64,000 bases of DNA from Lethocerus indicus (GCA_019843655.1 JACDQD010000104.1:4092001-4156000); one strand, 5' to 3'. Positions 35,337-49,820 are shown, numbered from the stretch's first letter. Program-made: numbers and translations. The notes: a model not told the origin generated them from the sequence alone.

Positions 35337-37854
35337 ACGGTATGGTTTTAAATTATTTTAAAATTATGGGCATTTTATGTTAATCCATCGACTAATTTCT
35401 GACATAGAAGAAAGGAGTATAAATGTACATCACTGCGGTTTACGCAAGTCCTCATTCCCAATTTTTATTACGCTTATTTCGTTAATAAATTACGAATTGA
35501 TAATATTCTATAATTCAATGAATGAAATAGAAGCTCTTCCACTCACCTCTCTCAATATATATTTAATTTAGATTTATTATAATTGTATCGCTTTTGGAAT
35601 TTCATTAACGCGGAAGAGTGAGCTTAAATAAAAACGAAATACCGTATAACAAGCGTTTTTGTGCATACGATTCACTCTAATAGATTTAACAGGAATTTCG
35701 TTATGCCCTGTGTGTGTTGATAATAAAAAATATATTCCAGACTGTTTGCGAACACCCTATTTGTTGCCGAACTCCAGTGCCCCTCCGGCGCACTCATAAG
35801 TTGGGCTCCGGCTGTTTACGATGTGCAAAAAAATAAGAAGATTTATCAGCGGCGGACTAATGTTTTTAACTAGTGGCGGTGATAGGGCGCTGTGGGAGCA
35901 GTCTGCCGGGGCCCTAGGACATAAATCAAGCCGACCGCAATGAAAGCCCTTTCGGCCCCGCCCCCCTTGTCTCTCACCTCGCCTCTTTTCTGCGCGCTTT
36001 TATCAAAAAATTCCTCCCCGACTTCTTCAGCATTCTCGAGTTCTCTTCGGGCGGCGGACGCTTCCAGAATGGATAAGAGGCATTTTTGGGTGAATAAATA
36101 AAAAAAAAAGGACTCGGGGCAGTATTTTATTATCTCGTCCACGTTATATACTGTCGAATAAACGTTATATGATATATACGCACTAAAACCTGATTGTTGA
36201 CATGGATGGATTAATTGGTAATGTTAACAAGACCGATTGGAGTATTAAACACTGATTTGGAGTGTACACGTATAAGCTAACGGGATTATACAAATAAATT
36301 AACGCACTCAAGGTAGCTCTCGATAATCTATGCTCCGTCATTAATTTTTTAGATATAATAAAAAGTAAGATTTTCTGATTTATATGGGGGCTATATACTA
36401 AAATTCGCCTTTTTGATAATCTCTTTAACCCTCCCAGACTCCCATATAACTCTTTGAAATTTCCTTTTAGTTCTTGGGTGTTAACTATTAATATCACGGG
36501 TAGAAGGTACTGGAACTGGGATTGCAAATATGATCGGATAAAAATCGTTGACGAGGTTGGCGGGATTATGTATGTCCGGGCGATGATGGGGGATGGTTGT
36601 GGTTGGGGGAAATGCAGGTCTGGTTTTGAGGAGTGGCGGTGCGCTTTGCCCCGGCCACATAAATCAATGATAGGGAGGCGGGGCGTGGGTCGCCCTCTTT
36701 CGCCCCTTTAAGTCTAACAATGGTCGCACCTAACCTCCCCGGGGCCGCCGCCCACCCCAAATTATCCGATGAGAGAAACCCCCAAAAATTGCCAGTTCAA
36801 ACCACCGCCCGGCAATCACCGCCCAGTAATGAATGGCGCTATAAACGTAATCGTTCGAATCGTACAGGGACCGTTACGAAGAGTACAAGATATAGTTATT
36901 AAATGCAACGAACATCGTAATATACCATGCAATATACCTGGCGCATTGTGCGCTGTATAAAGGCGTCGTCTCCTATCTGCCGTGGATATCTAATATATAA
37001 TTTGTTCGTTCTAGTCGGTCTCACCGTAGTATGTTAACCGTTTCAGTTAATATTCACTTGTATTCTTCATTGTATTGGCCCGTGATTACAACCTGATTCT
37101 AGAAAGAGTGTAGCGATAAAGTATTAATAAATGATTACTAAAAATTGAAATGCCGTAGCTGTTATTGTGAAATATTAGACACGGGATACTTAGCCTTCAT
37201 TTATTCTCAATTTTACGCGCTCGAATTATTCGAAAAGTGACCGAAATGAGAGACCGTGACAGGATGCTCTTAAATTTGGTTCACAAATGAGAATTATTTC
37301 TTAAAGACGACCGAACCGTCGTTCGGCCCATTGTCCATTTTTCGACCATAAGGAAATGGAATTCTACCGGTGGTGGAATATATTTCATACGGCGGTCTAA
37401 GAATTTCGTACCTTCTTCTTCTTCCTCTTCTTCTTCTGGCGGTTCTTCTTTTTTAATCAGGGCGCGGTCGTGGGCAGGTTTAGCCCGGGGTTGAGGCCGG
37501 CTGCTCATAAATCAGAGGCCTCGACAATGGGAGCCTTTTTGCCGGCGCTCCACCGTCACCCACATTTCTTTACCCCGTTCAACGACTCGAGCCACTGAGA
37601 AATATTTTGCCGCGAAAGAGCGCTACCCCTTTGAAAAGATTTCGGCCGTGAATGGCCGGGAAGAGGCACCTCCCGGACCGGCCACTTTTTTCGGTTCCTA
37701 ATCTCTTAATATTATTACACTGTTCGTACGTTTTTTTACCCGAAAGGGTTATCGGGGAGCTTTATTACGATTACAATTAATAAACTGGACGACATATTAT
37801 CTAATCGGCCACTTCATATTACAGTACTTAGAACTTACGTTTAAAATCAACTTG

Positions 37855-38000
37855 GGTATTGGGGATTTGGGTGAGAAATGGGAATCGAGGTTAATGTGGG
37901 GAATGGGAATTAGGTAATGGGGGATCGGTGATTAATGTTGGGATAGAGGTATAGGGAATAAGATGGGTACTGTGGATCAATGTTGGGGAATGGGAATAAT
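37855..38000. repeat. G-rich imperfect repeat tract
   Basis: About 145 bp in which GGGAAT, TGGGG, GGGAT and TTGGGG recur at short irregular intervals on the plus strand, suggesting a decayed minisatellite. Four or more G-runs are close enough for G-quadruplex formation. Confidence 0.5.
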
Positions 38001-39248
38001 GAACAGCCGAAGGATGTATTTAATTTTATGTTTTTTTAATCAGTTCCATAAAACATATGTGAAAGGTTCATTCTACTTCCGTTAATGACTAGTAATTTAT
38101 CATTACTTTGGTGTAATACAAAGTAGAGAATTCCTGTATGTAGCCAATAAGAAATATTTTGGACCGCTCAAGAATTTTGAAACGAATCGTATACCTCCTT
38201 TACCAAGTAACGTCGCTGTTCACAAACGATTTTAAACGTTTTCTTCCTTACAGAATAAAATATTTCGGACAATACTATTAATTTTTTAATTGTAATTTAT
38301 GTATTTGTCAATGATTGTTATGCTTAATAGCTTAGTAACAAACGCTATTATTTCGATTCCCTGCGATTATACGGTTTCCGATTTAGTGCTGTTCTGTTTT
38401 GACGGTTCTACGCCGGACGTCGGTTCGAGAGTAAAACAAATGTTTCTACTGGCCAAACGAGAACACGAAATGTCCCCTGAACTTTGTCTGTAACCACATT
38501 ATTCCTAGCTGGGAACTCAACATTTACAATAACAACGGTGCGCGTATTTGAGGCAGCTAATAAACTTACACAGCCATCAGGTGTTACGTTGTACGCCATT
38601 TTGATTTAAAAGCGTTTTTCCGAATTGAGTTCCGGGTTTATTAACCTGAATTGATCGTCGGACCTACGGAAATTGTAGTAATGCTGTTGGTACTATTTCG
38701 GAGCCGTCCAATTAGCGAGTGTTTCTTTTCAGCGCCAATTACAATGGACACATTTAATTGGGTTAAACGGCGAGTCTCCGGGTCATCCTGTCCAAAAATC
38801 ATTGTTTTGATATTCCTTTAAGAGTAACAGCTTATTATTTGAATAATCCTTCCGGGAATAAAACAATAATAATAAAACAATAATAAACTCAGCCAAATGA
38901 GGCGTGATTTTTCTACGTTCAATTTATTTAAACCATTGAATTTATTTACTTCGAGCCGACACAGTTGGAACTCTTAATAAGAAAATACATAATGAATCCA
39001 TAAATTCGGCCATTCACTGTAGAAACTAAATACTCACAATACCGGGCGTTGTTGTAACATTTAAAGTTATCTGAGCTTAGTGCGAGGTAAGCGGTGTTAT
39101 TTCTGTAGGGCCCGGACTGCGGCACTACATATTACATATTCTATTATGTAGCCGAAACACCTGGAAGGCTTTCAGCACAATGACCCCCGCCGGTTACAAT
39201 GGAGCATTATAGGCCTGTATTATGATTAGGACGTCTATATTATATACG

Positions 39249-39279
<31 letters not shown>
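39249..39279. repeat. (AC)n microsatellite
   Basis: An uninterrupted CA dinucleotide run of about 30 bp. Confidence 0.95.
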
Positions 39280-39281
<2 letters not shown>

Positions 39282-42254
39282 AGACACATTTACACAAGTT
39301 GGAGAGAGTATGCCGGCCGAGTAGTTGGCCCGGTGAGGGATCTAGGGTTGTCTCCCTAAATTCAACGCATTAAGGTCTCTAACTTACGCCTTCGGGGGGG
39401 CCAAAGTCTTTAGTTTGCATAAGAACTGATTCATTAGCGGGAGCCGCTTATTAACTGTTTAATCAGTGATAAAGTTGAGCCGGAGCGACCGACAAATAGA
39501 GCAAGTTGCTACTCGGTATTGAGTAGGTAGATCGGCCCCTAAATACCCAACTACTTAAGTACAAGATGTTACTTGGTTGAAAAATGCATTATCAACGGTG
39601 GAATCATTCGTAATTAGATTTCAAGAAATTCTAGTCTAATTATTCTATTGTTCGGGTGTAACGAAACTACCCATTGATCCATCCTCCCAGCCCAGAATAT
39701 TACACAAGCTCATAATATACAATTAACATAAAAAGCGGTCTTTGTTATACAATGTTAGACGTTGAAAATATTGAATCGGACTGGATAATTTAACCTATTT
39801 TAAGCAATCCATATCATATCATTAGTGGGCAGTAATACATTTATATAGCTTATTGAAAAGATGTAATTAAGGACGTTTTCTCGATGATTTAAATTAAATG
39901 GGACTAACAAATTGCATCAGACAGAAAGAGTTCCTGCAATATTCCATGAGTAGAGGTCGTGGCTTATCGGCACAATCCGGTCAATTCGATGTTATAATAA
40001 ATGAATAATAAGATAAATAACTAAAAGTTGAAAGGCGATGTATAAACTATTGAAATTCAATTTGTATTGTATAATTTACAAAAATAGGTCATGCAGTAAA
40101 ATACGTCCCCTTTCTGGTAGACACACTCCTTAATTTGGTGATGGAACCATCGGTTCGGGGCTTCTCTTAAAACTTACTTAAGTCAGTTATAACTCCAAAC
40201 TTGAAATTGCTGACAGACACGAAATTAGCGTGTCACATACCTATTACAGGCGTTGTTAGGAAAATGTAATTACGCCCGCCATTTCTACGATATTTAACGG
40301 ATGTCCCGTCAAAGGATGAGGGGAAATGGGGAACAAGAAGGACAAAAAGTGTGCGGGAGTAGCCGATACAAAGTGGGACCGACAATAATGGGAACGGCTT
40401 ATGCAAAGTGTTCACAGGTAGTTGTTGTTGCATAGTTTGCCCGGCTTCCTCACTCGGCGGTATACCGGCCGTGTATGGAACTAACCGTACAAGTAAACTT
40501 AATATATGCCTTCCGTCCTCCTCCTGCCCCAGCCACTGCCTCCTCAACCAACACACACACACGCTGGCTTAGGCATGGGCCAAAAACTCCCAAACCCCAA
40601 AGTGCCAACTGCTTTGGGACCGCGAGTTCAACTTAAAAGCAGAACAAAGTTTCTTCGGCGTCATCTCAGAATGAATTGGAATTAGTTGGAGCCTTTCGAG
40701 ATTTTTCAGTTCAAAGCATAAACCTAAAAAACAATTCCTAACTAATTTTGAGTCAATAAAACCGTTGTTATGGCCTAGGAATAGAGATATTATATTTAAA
40801 GTAAACACTATTTGTAAGCATTAAATATATAATGTTCATTCCTCATGTTCAACTCATAAGTACAGTTGGAATTTTAAACTTGCTATAAGTCAATGATAGG
40901 GAATGATTTATTTGAAATCATTTGAAAAATTAAACGAAATAGTAATTTGCAGATGCAACTGCTAGATAATAATTGTCAAGAAACAAGAAAAATGATTCGC
41001 GAACGTTGGAACATAAGAAAAAGCTAATGTACAGTGGCAACAGTTGGCACACTATACTGTGCAGTTATTAGAGCTTCGATTCATAGGACTGAAGGGGGGC
41101 GGATCCGTTTAATGAATTTAATATGGGCCCTGGAAGGCTAGATCCCAAAGCCTGTTATACAGGTTTGAAAGCCGATCGGTTCTCTCGGCTCAAGGTATCC
41201 TGTTTCGCGCATTAACAGGAAAGTTCGCCAAGGTAAACAGATCTAATAGTGCAACTGCGATGGGAGAGATTATGTCGCCTTAAGCTTTAATATCTAATTG
41301 TAAACAGCTACAGTATTATGGAACATTGAATAAGTCAAGTTCTTAATAGCGGAAAATAAATGTAACTTAACAAATGTTCAGGGTACTTTTGTATACCAGT
41401 CTGGTCCTCAAACGGTATTCAAGTATTCCACTTTGTTGACCATCGCGATTAGGCCAATTATAGTCAGGTAAGGGAAACAAATCGAGTAATCCTGTTACCG
41501 ATTACAGTAGGCAATTTCATTACGCTGTAATTTACGTTATTGTTCCAATCGTTCATCGAATGTTTCATTCTTTAATGATACTGGAATGTCCGATCAATTC
41601 TCGACGTAGACGATAATTCAAAAGCGATACACAAATTCCTCTGTTTCAATAACTGGTCCCGGACGGAATGCGGGCTACGCACAACTGCGCACTGCAACTT
41701 GCGTTATATCGCATAGTAGGCGGACGGGAGTGTGGATTTCAACTCAAGTTTGAAACGCTCTGGGCGAATTTCCTATTAACTGATTTAACTGATTCCAACA
41801 AACTGAAAACAATTACAACATAACACTGCTTTTGCGCGACGCTATATAGTGCCCTGTGCGATATTGAAAATTAATATGAATGTGCCAACAGATATATTTC
41901 AGGTACATCACTTTTATCAAGGTGCTGACCAATTCTTATTGAATATAAAAGTACGATTGTTTCGTCGTATGCACATTAACGTTTAATGAATTCGCTGTTT
42001 AATGAGGAAACTTAATATTTTTAAGTTTCAATTAATCGAAATCACTAATTTATATATCTGTACAGTATATAATAATTTCTTAATAGTTTAAACCTTTCGT
42101 GTGTAAATTATGAAATTTGTTGAAATATTATTTAATAGTAATTATAGTCCCTGCATCTTACATTCTGCAACAAATTTTACAATACAAAGAGATGACAAAT
42201 AATTGCATTATTGCAGGATATCAATCGAGGTTAATGAAAACAATATAATAATTA

Positions 42255-42434
42255 GTTTAACATACCTGTTTTGTGGTCTACGAGAGGTTGGATTTTGTTG
42301 GTTGGTAGATTTGGGTTTCTGTCTTCCCTCGCTGGTCTGGTCTTTTGCTAGACGGGTTTCGGCTGCTCCCCATCTTCAGTAGCGGTGTTAGACACTATAG
42401 TGACTAACAACAAAGTGGAACACAAGTCTACGGT
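42255..42434 (-). mobile_element. Short hammerhead-bearing PLE derivative, copy 2
   Basis: A roughly 180-bp unit flanked by the 13-bp direct repeat aatataataatta (42,242-42,254 and 42,435-42,447), a target-site duplication. It begins acctgttttgtggtctac and contains, in reverse complement, the PLE 3' segments and a hammerhead core. There is no coding capacity, so it must have been moved by enzymes supplied in trans, most simply by the PLE related to 30.6-32.1 kb. Confidence 0.75.
42346..42382 (-). ncRNA. Hammerhead-like ribozyme, helix III palindrome broken
   Basis: On minus: GCUA, CUGAAGA, a helix II region, GAAA, then ACCCGU in place of ACCGGU, C and UAGC. Helix I and the core are intact. 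The single change spoils the helix III palindrome, and helix II is also altered, so cleavage is probably weak or lost. Confidence 0.6.
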
Positions 42435-44803
42435 AATATAATAATTAATTAAAATAATGTTACGGGCAGTTGTCTTGTTAGTTTCACTTTCAGACTGAAT
42501 TAAAATATGCAGTGTTATGGAGTATATTGTGTGTTCTATTGAGTTAAATTCTGGAATATACCGGAATTATAAGAAGTATGACAAAGACTCCCATTCGGTA
42601 TTCAACTCCGCCGAGTGAGCTATTGAATTTCGTATATCCATTAACAGTTACGTTTAAACAATATACAAGTTCTAAACTCGTGTCCTACGAACTGTGAAGT
42701 GGGGGGGTCACAGTTAATTCATTATCCATCCCTGTTTTCCGATAATTAATTCAGTTCTAATTTTGTTCAAGGGTTAGGGGATGATGGGGTGGGGATTGGG
42801 GGTAGGGGCCTAATTTCCCCTGACAACGAGTTCAGGTGAAATAGGGAGGTGTATAATAAGCCTGTGGGGCGGTCCCCATGAAATTGGGCAATGAAATTTG
42901 GTGCAGGTGGGGGCCGGTGGCGTGGGGCCCCTGCGAGAATTCCGACCGAATCCATCCAATCACTATTGCAGACATTTTAGCCGTCCCAATTATACTAAGT
43001 TGATACCAATAGTTAGTCCTACACTCGCGGCTTACGCGCAGTTTCGTGTCTCAGCCGTCATGCAGCCAGAGAATTTTATTGTCTGACATATACTATCAAA
43101 GATCCTCCCCTCGTTAGAAACGAGAATAGCGTACGTTTTACCACAAATCTGGAATTTTTACTTAATTGTACGAGTATCATAGAGTTAACGAGCTGTGATG
43201 GGACTCCCCGGTACCCCGCGGTATGAACCCCATACCACCAGTCGGTCAAAGTAATTCCCATAGGTTTAAAGACTCTCAATTTTAATGAAGCGCAGTTCAA
43301 TTTTTCCGAATTACAATCGGTCAGCGGTCAAATTCTGTTGATCCCTGGACAAATTTCAAGAATATAACTCGAAAAAATATGACGCGAAAAAATGAAGATA
43401 TGACGAGTGTACCCCTCAAGTAAAATATCGAATTTAAGAGAGTTGCAGTTTATACATTAGCCGTAAAAAGCAGAATTTTTCGTTATACACTACAAGCCAA
43501 CAGTTCACTAGCTATACTGTCTCTTCTTCCTTACTCTATTTTAGATTATCTACATATTATCTTTAATATGTCTTGCAACTATATGTCGTGCAGGAAGTCT
43601 TTATAACTGTAATAGAAGAACGCATCTTACGTTAGCCGAGTGCAGTGGACCTACCCCGGTGGCAGTTTTACCACATTCGAAAGAATCGGGTCACCTATCC
43701 GATTGAATCTACCGTCGAATGGATCTTCCCCGTAGAATGGAGCCGGTAGGTTTGATGGCCGGAGATGAATTCGCGACGGGACAGAAGAGGGGAGCGATAG
43801 AGAGAGAGAGAGGGTGAGAGGGAGTGAGGGAGTGAGGGACTGTCATTCCTATGACGCCTCCGTATTAGCCGGCTGTGGCAATTCCGTTCCGGCCTCTGGC
43901 CAACTGTGATTTCCCCGGCGATTCGTACGAACCAACCCCTACACCCATTCCCCCGCCACCCCTACAATCGGGCTCAGATCGTCGCCCTTCCTCAAAGTCC
44001 CTTTCGATAAGTTCGCCACCAGTCTTTACCGATTCCTGAAGTTCATAAATAAAACGAATTTTTCCTATTTCGATACCCGCTATTACTCAATTTGTTTTAT
44101 TTTAAGTCCCGACTACAGTCTTTTGTAATTATATTTAGTGGCAGCGCGATTTGATAACACAGGTGTTCGTTTACCCATGCTCCTGCACTTAGTTGGAATA
44201 TAGCTGTCATTACTTCGGTACATTGGATTTTAAAGTAATCCGATTGCGATCCGAGGTTTTCAGGTTAAGGGTACCGGATTATTATTACTGGAATTCAGCT
44301 ATAATCCTTTACATTATAATTTAATTAGTCGCGATTAGGATTATTTAATACTAATTAATGCGGCGGATTATACCGGCGGTAGGATGTCTCGCTTTACGGA
44401 TTTTATAGCTGAAGAGTTTAGAGAATTGCATAAGAGGAGATATTAAAGAGAACATTACCTATTCAGTGGAAATTAATTTTCCCGTTTTTTCACCTGACAA
44501 TATGGTCGTATCGTTGGAGTCGGAATGCGACCATTGCCGAGTGATTGAACAATGGTGTAGGCCGAGGTACTTCGACTCTCGTGTCCATAATGCTTTCCAC
44601 GTCTTTAGGCCCCCCCCCGCCCACGCGGGTTTATTGGAGCGATCCGACGGAACGGTTTACGACGCGTGCGGCCATCGCCCTTAAAATTACACTGTAGTTC
44701 TGGGCCCGGGCTCAAGTCACGTTTTACGACTTGCCCACCCCGCACATATCCTCTCCCACTCACCCCCATCGACCCCCCCATCGACCAATAAAGGTGTGAA
44801 GGA

Positions 44804-45058
44804 TTGCGGGGAACATTGTGCGTTACTTCCCCTAAGATCGTTGACATCCTCAATATTGAATCGCAGAGCGAAACCGAAAAAGCGAGTGTGAACAGAAGAT
44901 CGCGACGACCAATTTTCAATTTTAATCGGCTGGGAACACATATCGAAATGAGTGTACCGAACATATACGAACTGCTCTCGCAACCAAATCGTAATCAATT
45001 TAAGATAAATTCGGTCCAGGGTCTGGATTCCGATCCAGACATCTATCCTCCCAACTAA
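44804..45058 (+). CDS. Candidate ORF or exon, unknown
   Basis: The frame runs to TAA at 45,056-45,058. The stretch SPKIVDILNIESQSETEKAS and the ending SVQGLDSDPDIYPPN have a balanced, protein-like composition. The apparent start at 44,804 is not ATG, so it would have to be an exon or a frame starting at the internal ATG near 44,948. Two antisense frames are also open here, which lowers confidence. No domain or family recognised. Confidence 0.15.
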   Translation: MRGTLCVTSPKIVDILNIESQSETEKASVNRRSRRPIFNFNRLGTHIEMSVPNIYELLSQPNRNQFKINSVQGLDSDPDIYPPN

Positions 45059-46683
45059 ATCCCAGACCGAATATTACATTTGCTAGCTTTCATATAGCAT
45101 AGAGTTCACAGTAATTAGTATTCACTATATCCTCTTCCTTTTAAACTTTCATTTGTCTCTTTCATAGAATTATACAAGGGAGACAAAAAGACTCACAAAA
45201 ATGACGCCAACTAGTCAAGATACTTAAAATTTAGTATTAAAAAGAAATATTTAATCATACGGGAGGCCATAGTTGCGGCAGAATAACTATGGTACAGAGG
45301 CGTGGATTTCCCTTTGATATAAACTAACAGAAATGACTACGCAAGTTGTTACCATTTAAATTGTATACGGGGCAAACCCGCATGACGGCCCGCCTTTCCG
45401 GTTTAGTATCAGGCGCCGTCCTAATTACTATTAGCTGAGTCGACTGCGGGCCGGTAGTAGACGTCAAACCGGCTGAGTAGGGTCTCCGCCCGGTCCAAAA
45501 CTAACTGGAAGAAGGCCGAATAAAGAAAATTTACATTTCTGTTTCGCGACGTAAAAATAAATCTGGGTTAGAATTAAAAAAAAAAAGAAGATAACATCGA
45601 GGTAATATCTTATTGCGACGAAAAGTAACAAAAATAAATCCCGACAAACAATCAGAATCCACATTAAATCAATAGTTGAACTCTGGAATAGGAATTTGAT
45701 GTGGAATAATTCAACTGATGATGAAGAATTGATAGAAACGAACATCGGAATCGGGAAAGGGAAATTGACGATCGGGAAGAGGCTCGGGAAATCTCGGATG
45801 ACAACCGAGAGGCAATTGAACACAAGAGTACTCAAAGGCGATTGGAACAATCGACGAAAAAGGCCGTGAAGAATGCTGGAAAATCTTGGCAAAACCCGCA
45901 AAGGGGCCGAAAACCTGTTAACAATTTCATTTTCAAAAGGAGCATTCATTTATTATAAACTCGCGAAATTTATTGTTGTCCAAGACGAGAATCCCTTCCA
46001 GGTTGATTGATTCTACTTCTAATCTTTCGCATGCACAATAATTGCGCGCAATGTTATGAATTATGTCAATATAGCATGTTGGAATTAAACTCGAAAGCAT
46101 ATTTTCAGTTTTTCGAAATCAATTTTTATTGCAACTGTGAAATTAACAACTTCTCCTTCCCAGGAGCCCATGTACTTTCATTCAAACGTTTCATATTTTG
46201 AAAAATCAAACGGATACATAATCCTAATATTTCATATGGCAAAGACTGCAATTATATCATAAATATACCATGTAGCATTAAATAAAATGTTAAATTTATT
46301 TCAGGCAATATTTTATGTTCAAAACATTTCATTTGTATAAATTCAACAGGACTTAATATTTCGTAGCTGTTTTTACAATGAAACGTTATTGCATTTTCAA
46401 TTGAGAGCCGGAAATATATTCCGTCTGTAAGAAAAATAAATTTTCCTCTCTCCGGCGTATCAGTTGTCTCTGGAATAGGGGGATGTAAACCTTTGAGACA
46501 GACCGAACCATCCCCGTCCAGAGGGGAAATTGGGACGTTAACAATTTAATTTCAATACAAGATGCAGAGGAGTGTAATCAAATCTAAAGGGTAAGAGTTA
46601 GTGTAATGGGGGAGCGTAAAGGGGGGAGGCGCGAGGCACCACCTCTTCACTCCCTCACACTTCCTCCCTCATCCCTCCCAAAC

Positions 46684-46686
<3 letters not shown>

Positions 46687-46717
<31 letters not shown>
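46687..46717. repeat. (CT)n microsatellite
   Basis: A CT dinucleotide run of about 31 bp, followed by CCCT repeats. Confidence 0.95.
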
Positions 46718-46721
<4 letters not shown>

Positions 46722-48335
46722 TCTCCCTCCTGTATGCGGCGGCAGAAACTTTAGCCGGGCCAGTCAGTCTGCCGGCTCTGGCTTAGATTAAATTAATGTT
46801 TCAATGGGAGGAGGAACCGTTCAATGGCCGGAGTTGACGCACAAATCGGCAAACAAAACCGAATTGAAGCCGAGTCGTGTCTCGCTTACAGGAAACGCTC
46901 AGTTTATTTCAACAGAACCGATTTAACAATTTACAGCCCTCCTGGAGGCTGCTCGTCTACCGCTCCCTCTTACTCGGTCCCAAACCGTCAACATAACGCG
47001 TTAGCATTATTCTGCTTTCATTACCGGTAATACGGTCCCCTAATTTTCAAATGAGAGTCTTTTTATCAAAATTCAATACATTTCATATTCTGTCGAGTTT
47101 GAACAGTTGACATTTTTGATCCGGTATAAATTAAATGTTGATGTTGAAATTCGTTAACGTGTCGACCGAATTTTCTCCGAATTGCAAATTATAAATTTCA
47201 TACTTCTAAATTTTCAGTCTTCAAACATTTTTATATATAAAATCATGAAATTTCTTGTTCAAATATTGGCCAACATTTACCACATTATTCGTTAAAAGAT
47301 CTTCTATAGCTAGATGAATAGAGTGAATATAAAATATTGAATTTTCGTGAATTAAAGACAACTGTTGTGGGGTCTAGAATATCATAAATCTTGCGTACTT
47401 CTGTCTTAGTGTGACGGAGATGACAGGACGCTTCTTTTTACAGTCGTAATTGGCTGACGGAGTGCGTGAATGACTGTGGTACAGGGTAGTACCGAATGGA
47501 ATTTTTTAAAGGTAATTCGTACGTAGTAATTTAATGCGGTTTTAAGGCTCTTTATATTTATGCATGAGGGGGCTGGACTGCACTTAAAATTTGTTTGTAA
47601 AATTAGTTAATAGTCAGAATATTTAGTATAGGGATTCGTGAAAGTGTAAATCAGTTATCCTTTCCAGTAGACCGTGATGATAGGAATATTTTCAGATGTA
47701 AAACTAAAATAATTTTCTTATTGTATAATATACGACTGAATGATCGGTTCTGTTCTGAATCTGATCGGCGAAAATAGCCCACGGAATAAACATGACGTAT
47801 CGGAAGAAAGTGGAATATGTTTATCCGAGATATTGAAAGTAAGCCGTTAGCGTTAGGAGGGGGTTGGCCGTATGAGGGTGAACTGATCGAGCCACAATAT
47901 ATCAACAGTCAGTTGCACTCCGGTGATATATATTAGCCGGCGCCGGGGGCCAAAACGGGAACAAATACCGAACATGTGTGCCCCCCACGACCAAATGAAC
48001 CCATTTCGAATAAGAACGAAACCGACTCACGATTCGATTTAGTCTGTAGTAATTCGAAGAGATTGCTGTTGTCGACGTTTCGTTTATGTTTTGAAGGCTC
48101 GAATCCGCCCCAGCCCAACCGGTAAGTGCCCATTTTTCAACCGTATATCGGGAACAGTCGAATATTTTGACGAAGCTTTTCTCCAAATTAAAACATCAAT
48201 ATTTCACCACCGAGTGTAAATTCTTATAAATTTCATTGATGTAGTAATAAATTGAAATATAAATTCTGATTTATAAACAATTCTGGGCCCAACTTAGATA
48301 TTTTGGATTATCAAGCTATAATTCATTCTTAATGA

Positions 48336-48437
48336 GTTTACAATACCTGTTTTGTGGTCTGCGGGGGTTGTTATGCAGTAGATTTCGTGAGTTTTGTCTC
48401 CTCTCGCTGGAGGAGACGAAACACACGAAATAGACAG
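48336..48437 (-). mobile_element. Short PLE derivative, copy 3 (ribozyme core deleted)
   Basis: About 100 bp flanked by the 12-bp direct repeat cattcttaatga (48,324-48,335 and 48,438-48,449). It starts acctgttttgtggtctgc as copy 2 does, holds tagatttcgtgag and gtctcctctcgctgg, then the inverted end gacgaaacacacgaaatag. The whole hammerhead is missing, leaving essentially the two inverted ends joined. Confidence 0.7.
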
Positions 48438-49788
48438 CATTCTTAATGAATTCAAATGTCGCTACAAATAATATTCACTTCCATTATGTGTCCGAGTTAT
48501 ATATTAATTTCAACAAAAAATGTAGTAACATTATAGTATGTTCGGGTTCTCAGGCTTTATATCCTTTCAGACATACATATAATTTGCTTTCTCTCGGATA
48601 GTACAAAACAGTGAAGTCCTAGAGGTTCAACATAATTTCAAAGAAAAGTCGACTACCGTTCTGATATTATTACGCTTTAAATTAGTATTCGTTAGTTTTT
48701 AAATATTTATAATAGTAGAATTTATTTTATATTTCAATCGTCAAGTGATTAATGTCCGGATTAGTTGTACTTATAATAGCGCTGAAATTCAATTCGTAAA
48801 TTAATTAAAATGTCGCGAATTAAATATTAAAATTGATGCGCTCCATCCTAATACCTGGTAAGAAGCTCTGAAGGCCTTGTGAAAGGTTTAGCCGGTTAGA
48901 GGGGCTCGGCCGGCGGGTTGAGGAAGACTCCATTGAAATATTAATTTAATCAAGAGGAGTCCATCTGTGCGCCGCCAGTGTGTTGCCCGGGGAGTAGCTG
49001 GATCGGACGCCAATTTGCATATTACAGCCGCCCGTAGCCGATAGATAGGGCGTCACCACTGCCAACCTCTATCGACGTGATTCTGATGAACGTAAATTTT
49101 CTTCAACTTGTCAGGTCATTACATATATTTCTATAGGCAAACTGTTGTTTCGCTGTAATCACTTTTTTTAAGTTAAATGTACCTAAGCGACGGATTCTTA
49201 ATGACAGTCCTACCATTTACTGCTTCAACAACTCTTGTCAGGAGAGAGCTTCATGAAATAATTCACTAGTTGGTTGGTGAGTTTTCTCCACACTTTGATA
49301 GACGTACCTTATTCTTAAATGAGGTTTATTAACCTAATACTGTATCTATTCGTGATAGTTTTCTTCAGGTTTATGAATCTGCTATATTTTCTTAATGAGG
49401 TCCTATTTTGTATTTGAGATACAGTAAATAAGGAAAAAACCTGAAATAGGAGCTGGCTTATATAGGAATTACAAAAATTGTATTGATCATTTATTGATAT
49501 ATACATAATTCACCATAATTGGTGCATTTTTACTAGAAATGTTCATTATTCCAATTCTCTTTTAAGAGGGAAAATTGCAGTTCGTTGCGTAGAACAAAAC
49601 TGTCTCAGGCAATTGTTCATAATAAGAGTTAAATTTAAGAACTAGATTTAATGTTTATTTTTATAAGCCGTGATCATTAAATTTATCCAACACCAAGTTA
49701 AACAAATATCACGAAAAGGTTTCTCGGTAAATACGAAACGAAGTAATTTGGGCTAACCGGAGTTATATTTGATTCACGTACAAATATA

Positions 49789-49791
<3 letters not shown>

Positions 49792-49820
<29 letters not shown>
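49792..49820. repeat. (AT)n microsatellite
   Basis: An uninterrupted AT dinucleotide run of about 29 bp. Confidence 0.95.

Larger units (their letters stand above)
35360..42240. other. Intergenic region between convergent dpr genes (part 1), no gene
   Basis: No supported gene. It holds an (AC)n microsatellite and a G-rich tract, annotated separately. Overlapping 64- and 63-aa frames on both strands at 38,299-38,599 are the most protein-like but have no recognisable domain or splice support. Confidence 0.4.
42460..48320. other. Intergenic region between dpr genes (part 2), no confirmed gene
   Basis: No confirmed gene. A protein-like frame at 44.8-45.06 kb is listed separately, as is a (CT)n run. 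A short GA tract lies at about 43,798-43,816. Confidence 0.4.

Noticed and set aside
38299..38599. Overlapping 64-aa (+) and 63-aa (-) frames
   Set aside because: Both strands are open over the same bases, neither has a recognisable domain, and there is no splice or poly(A) support.
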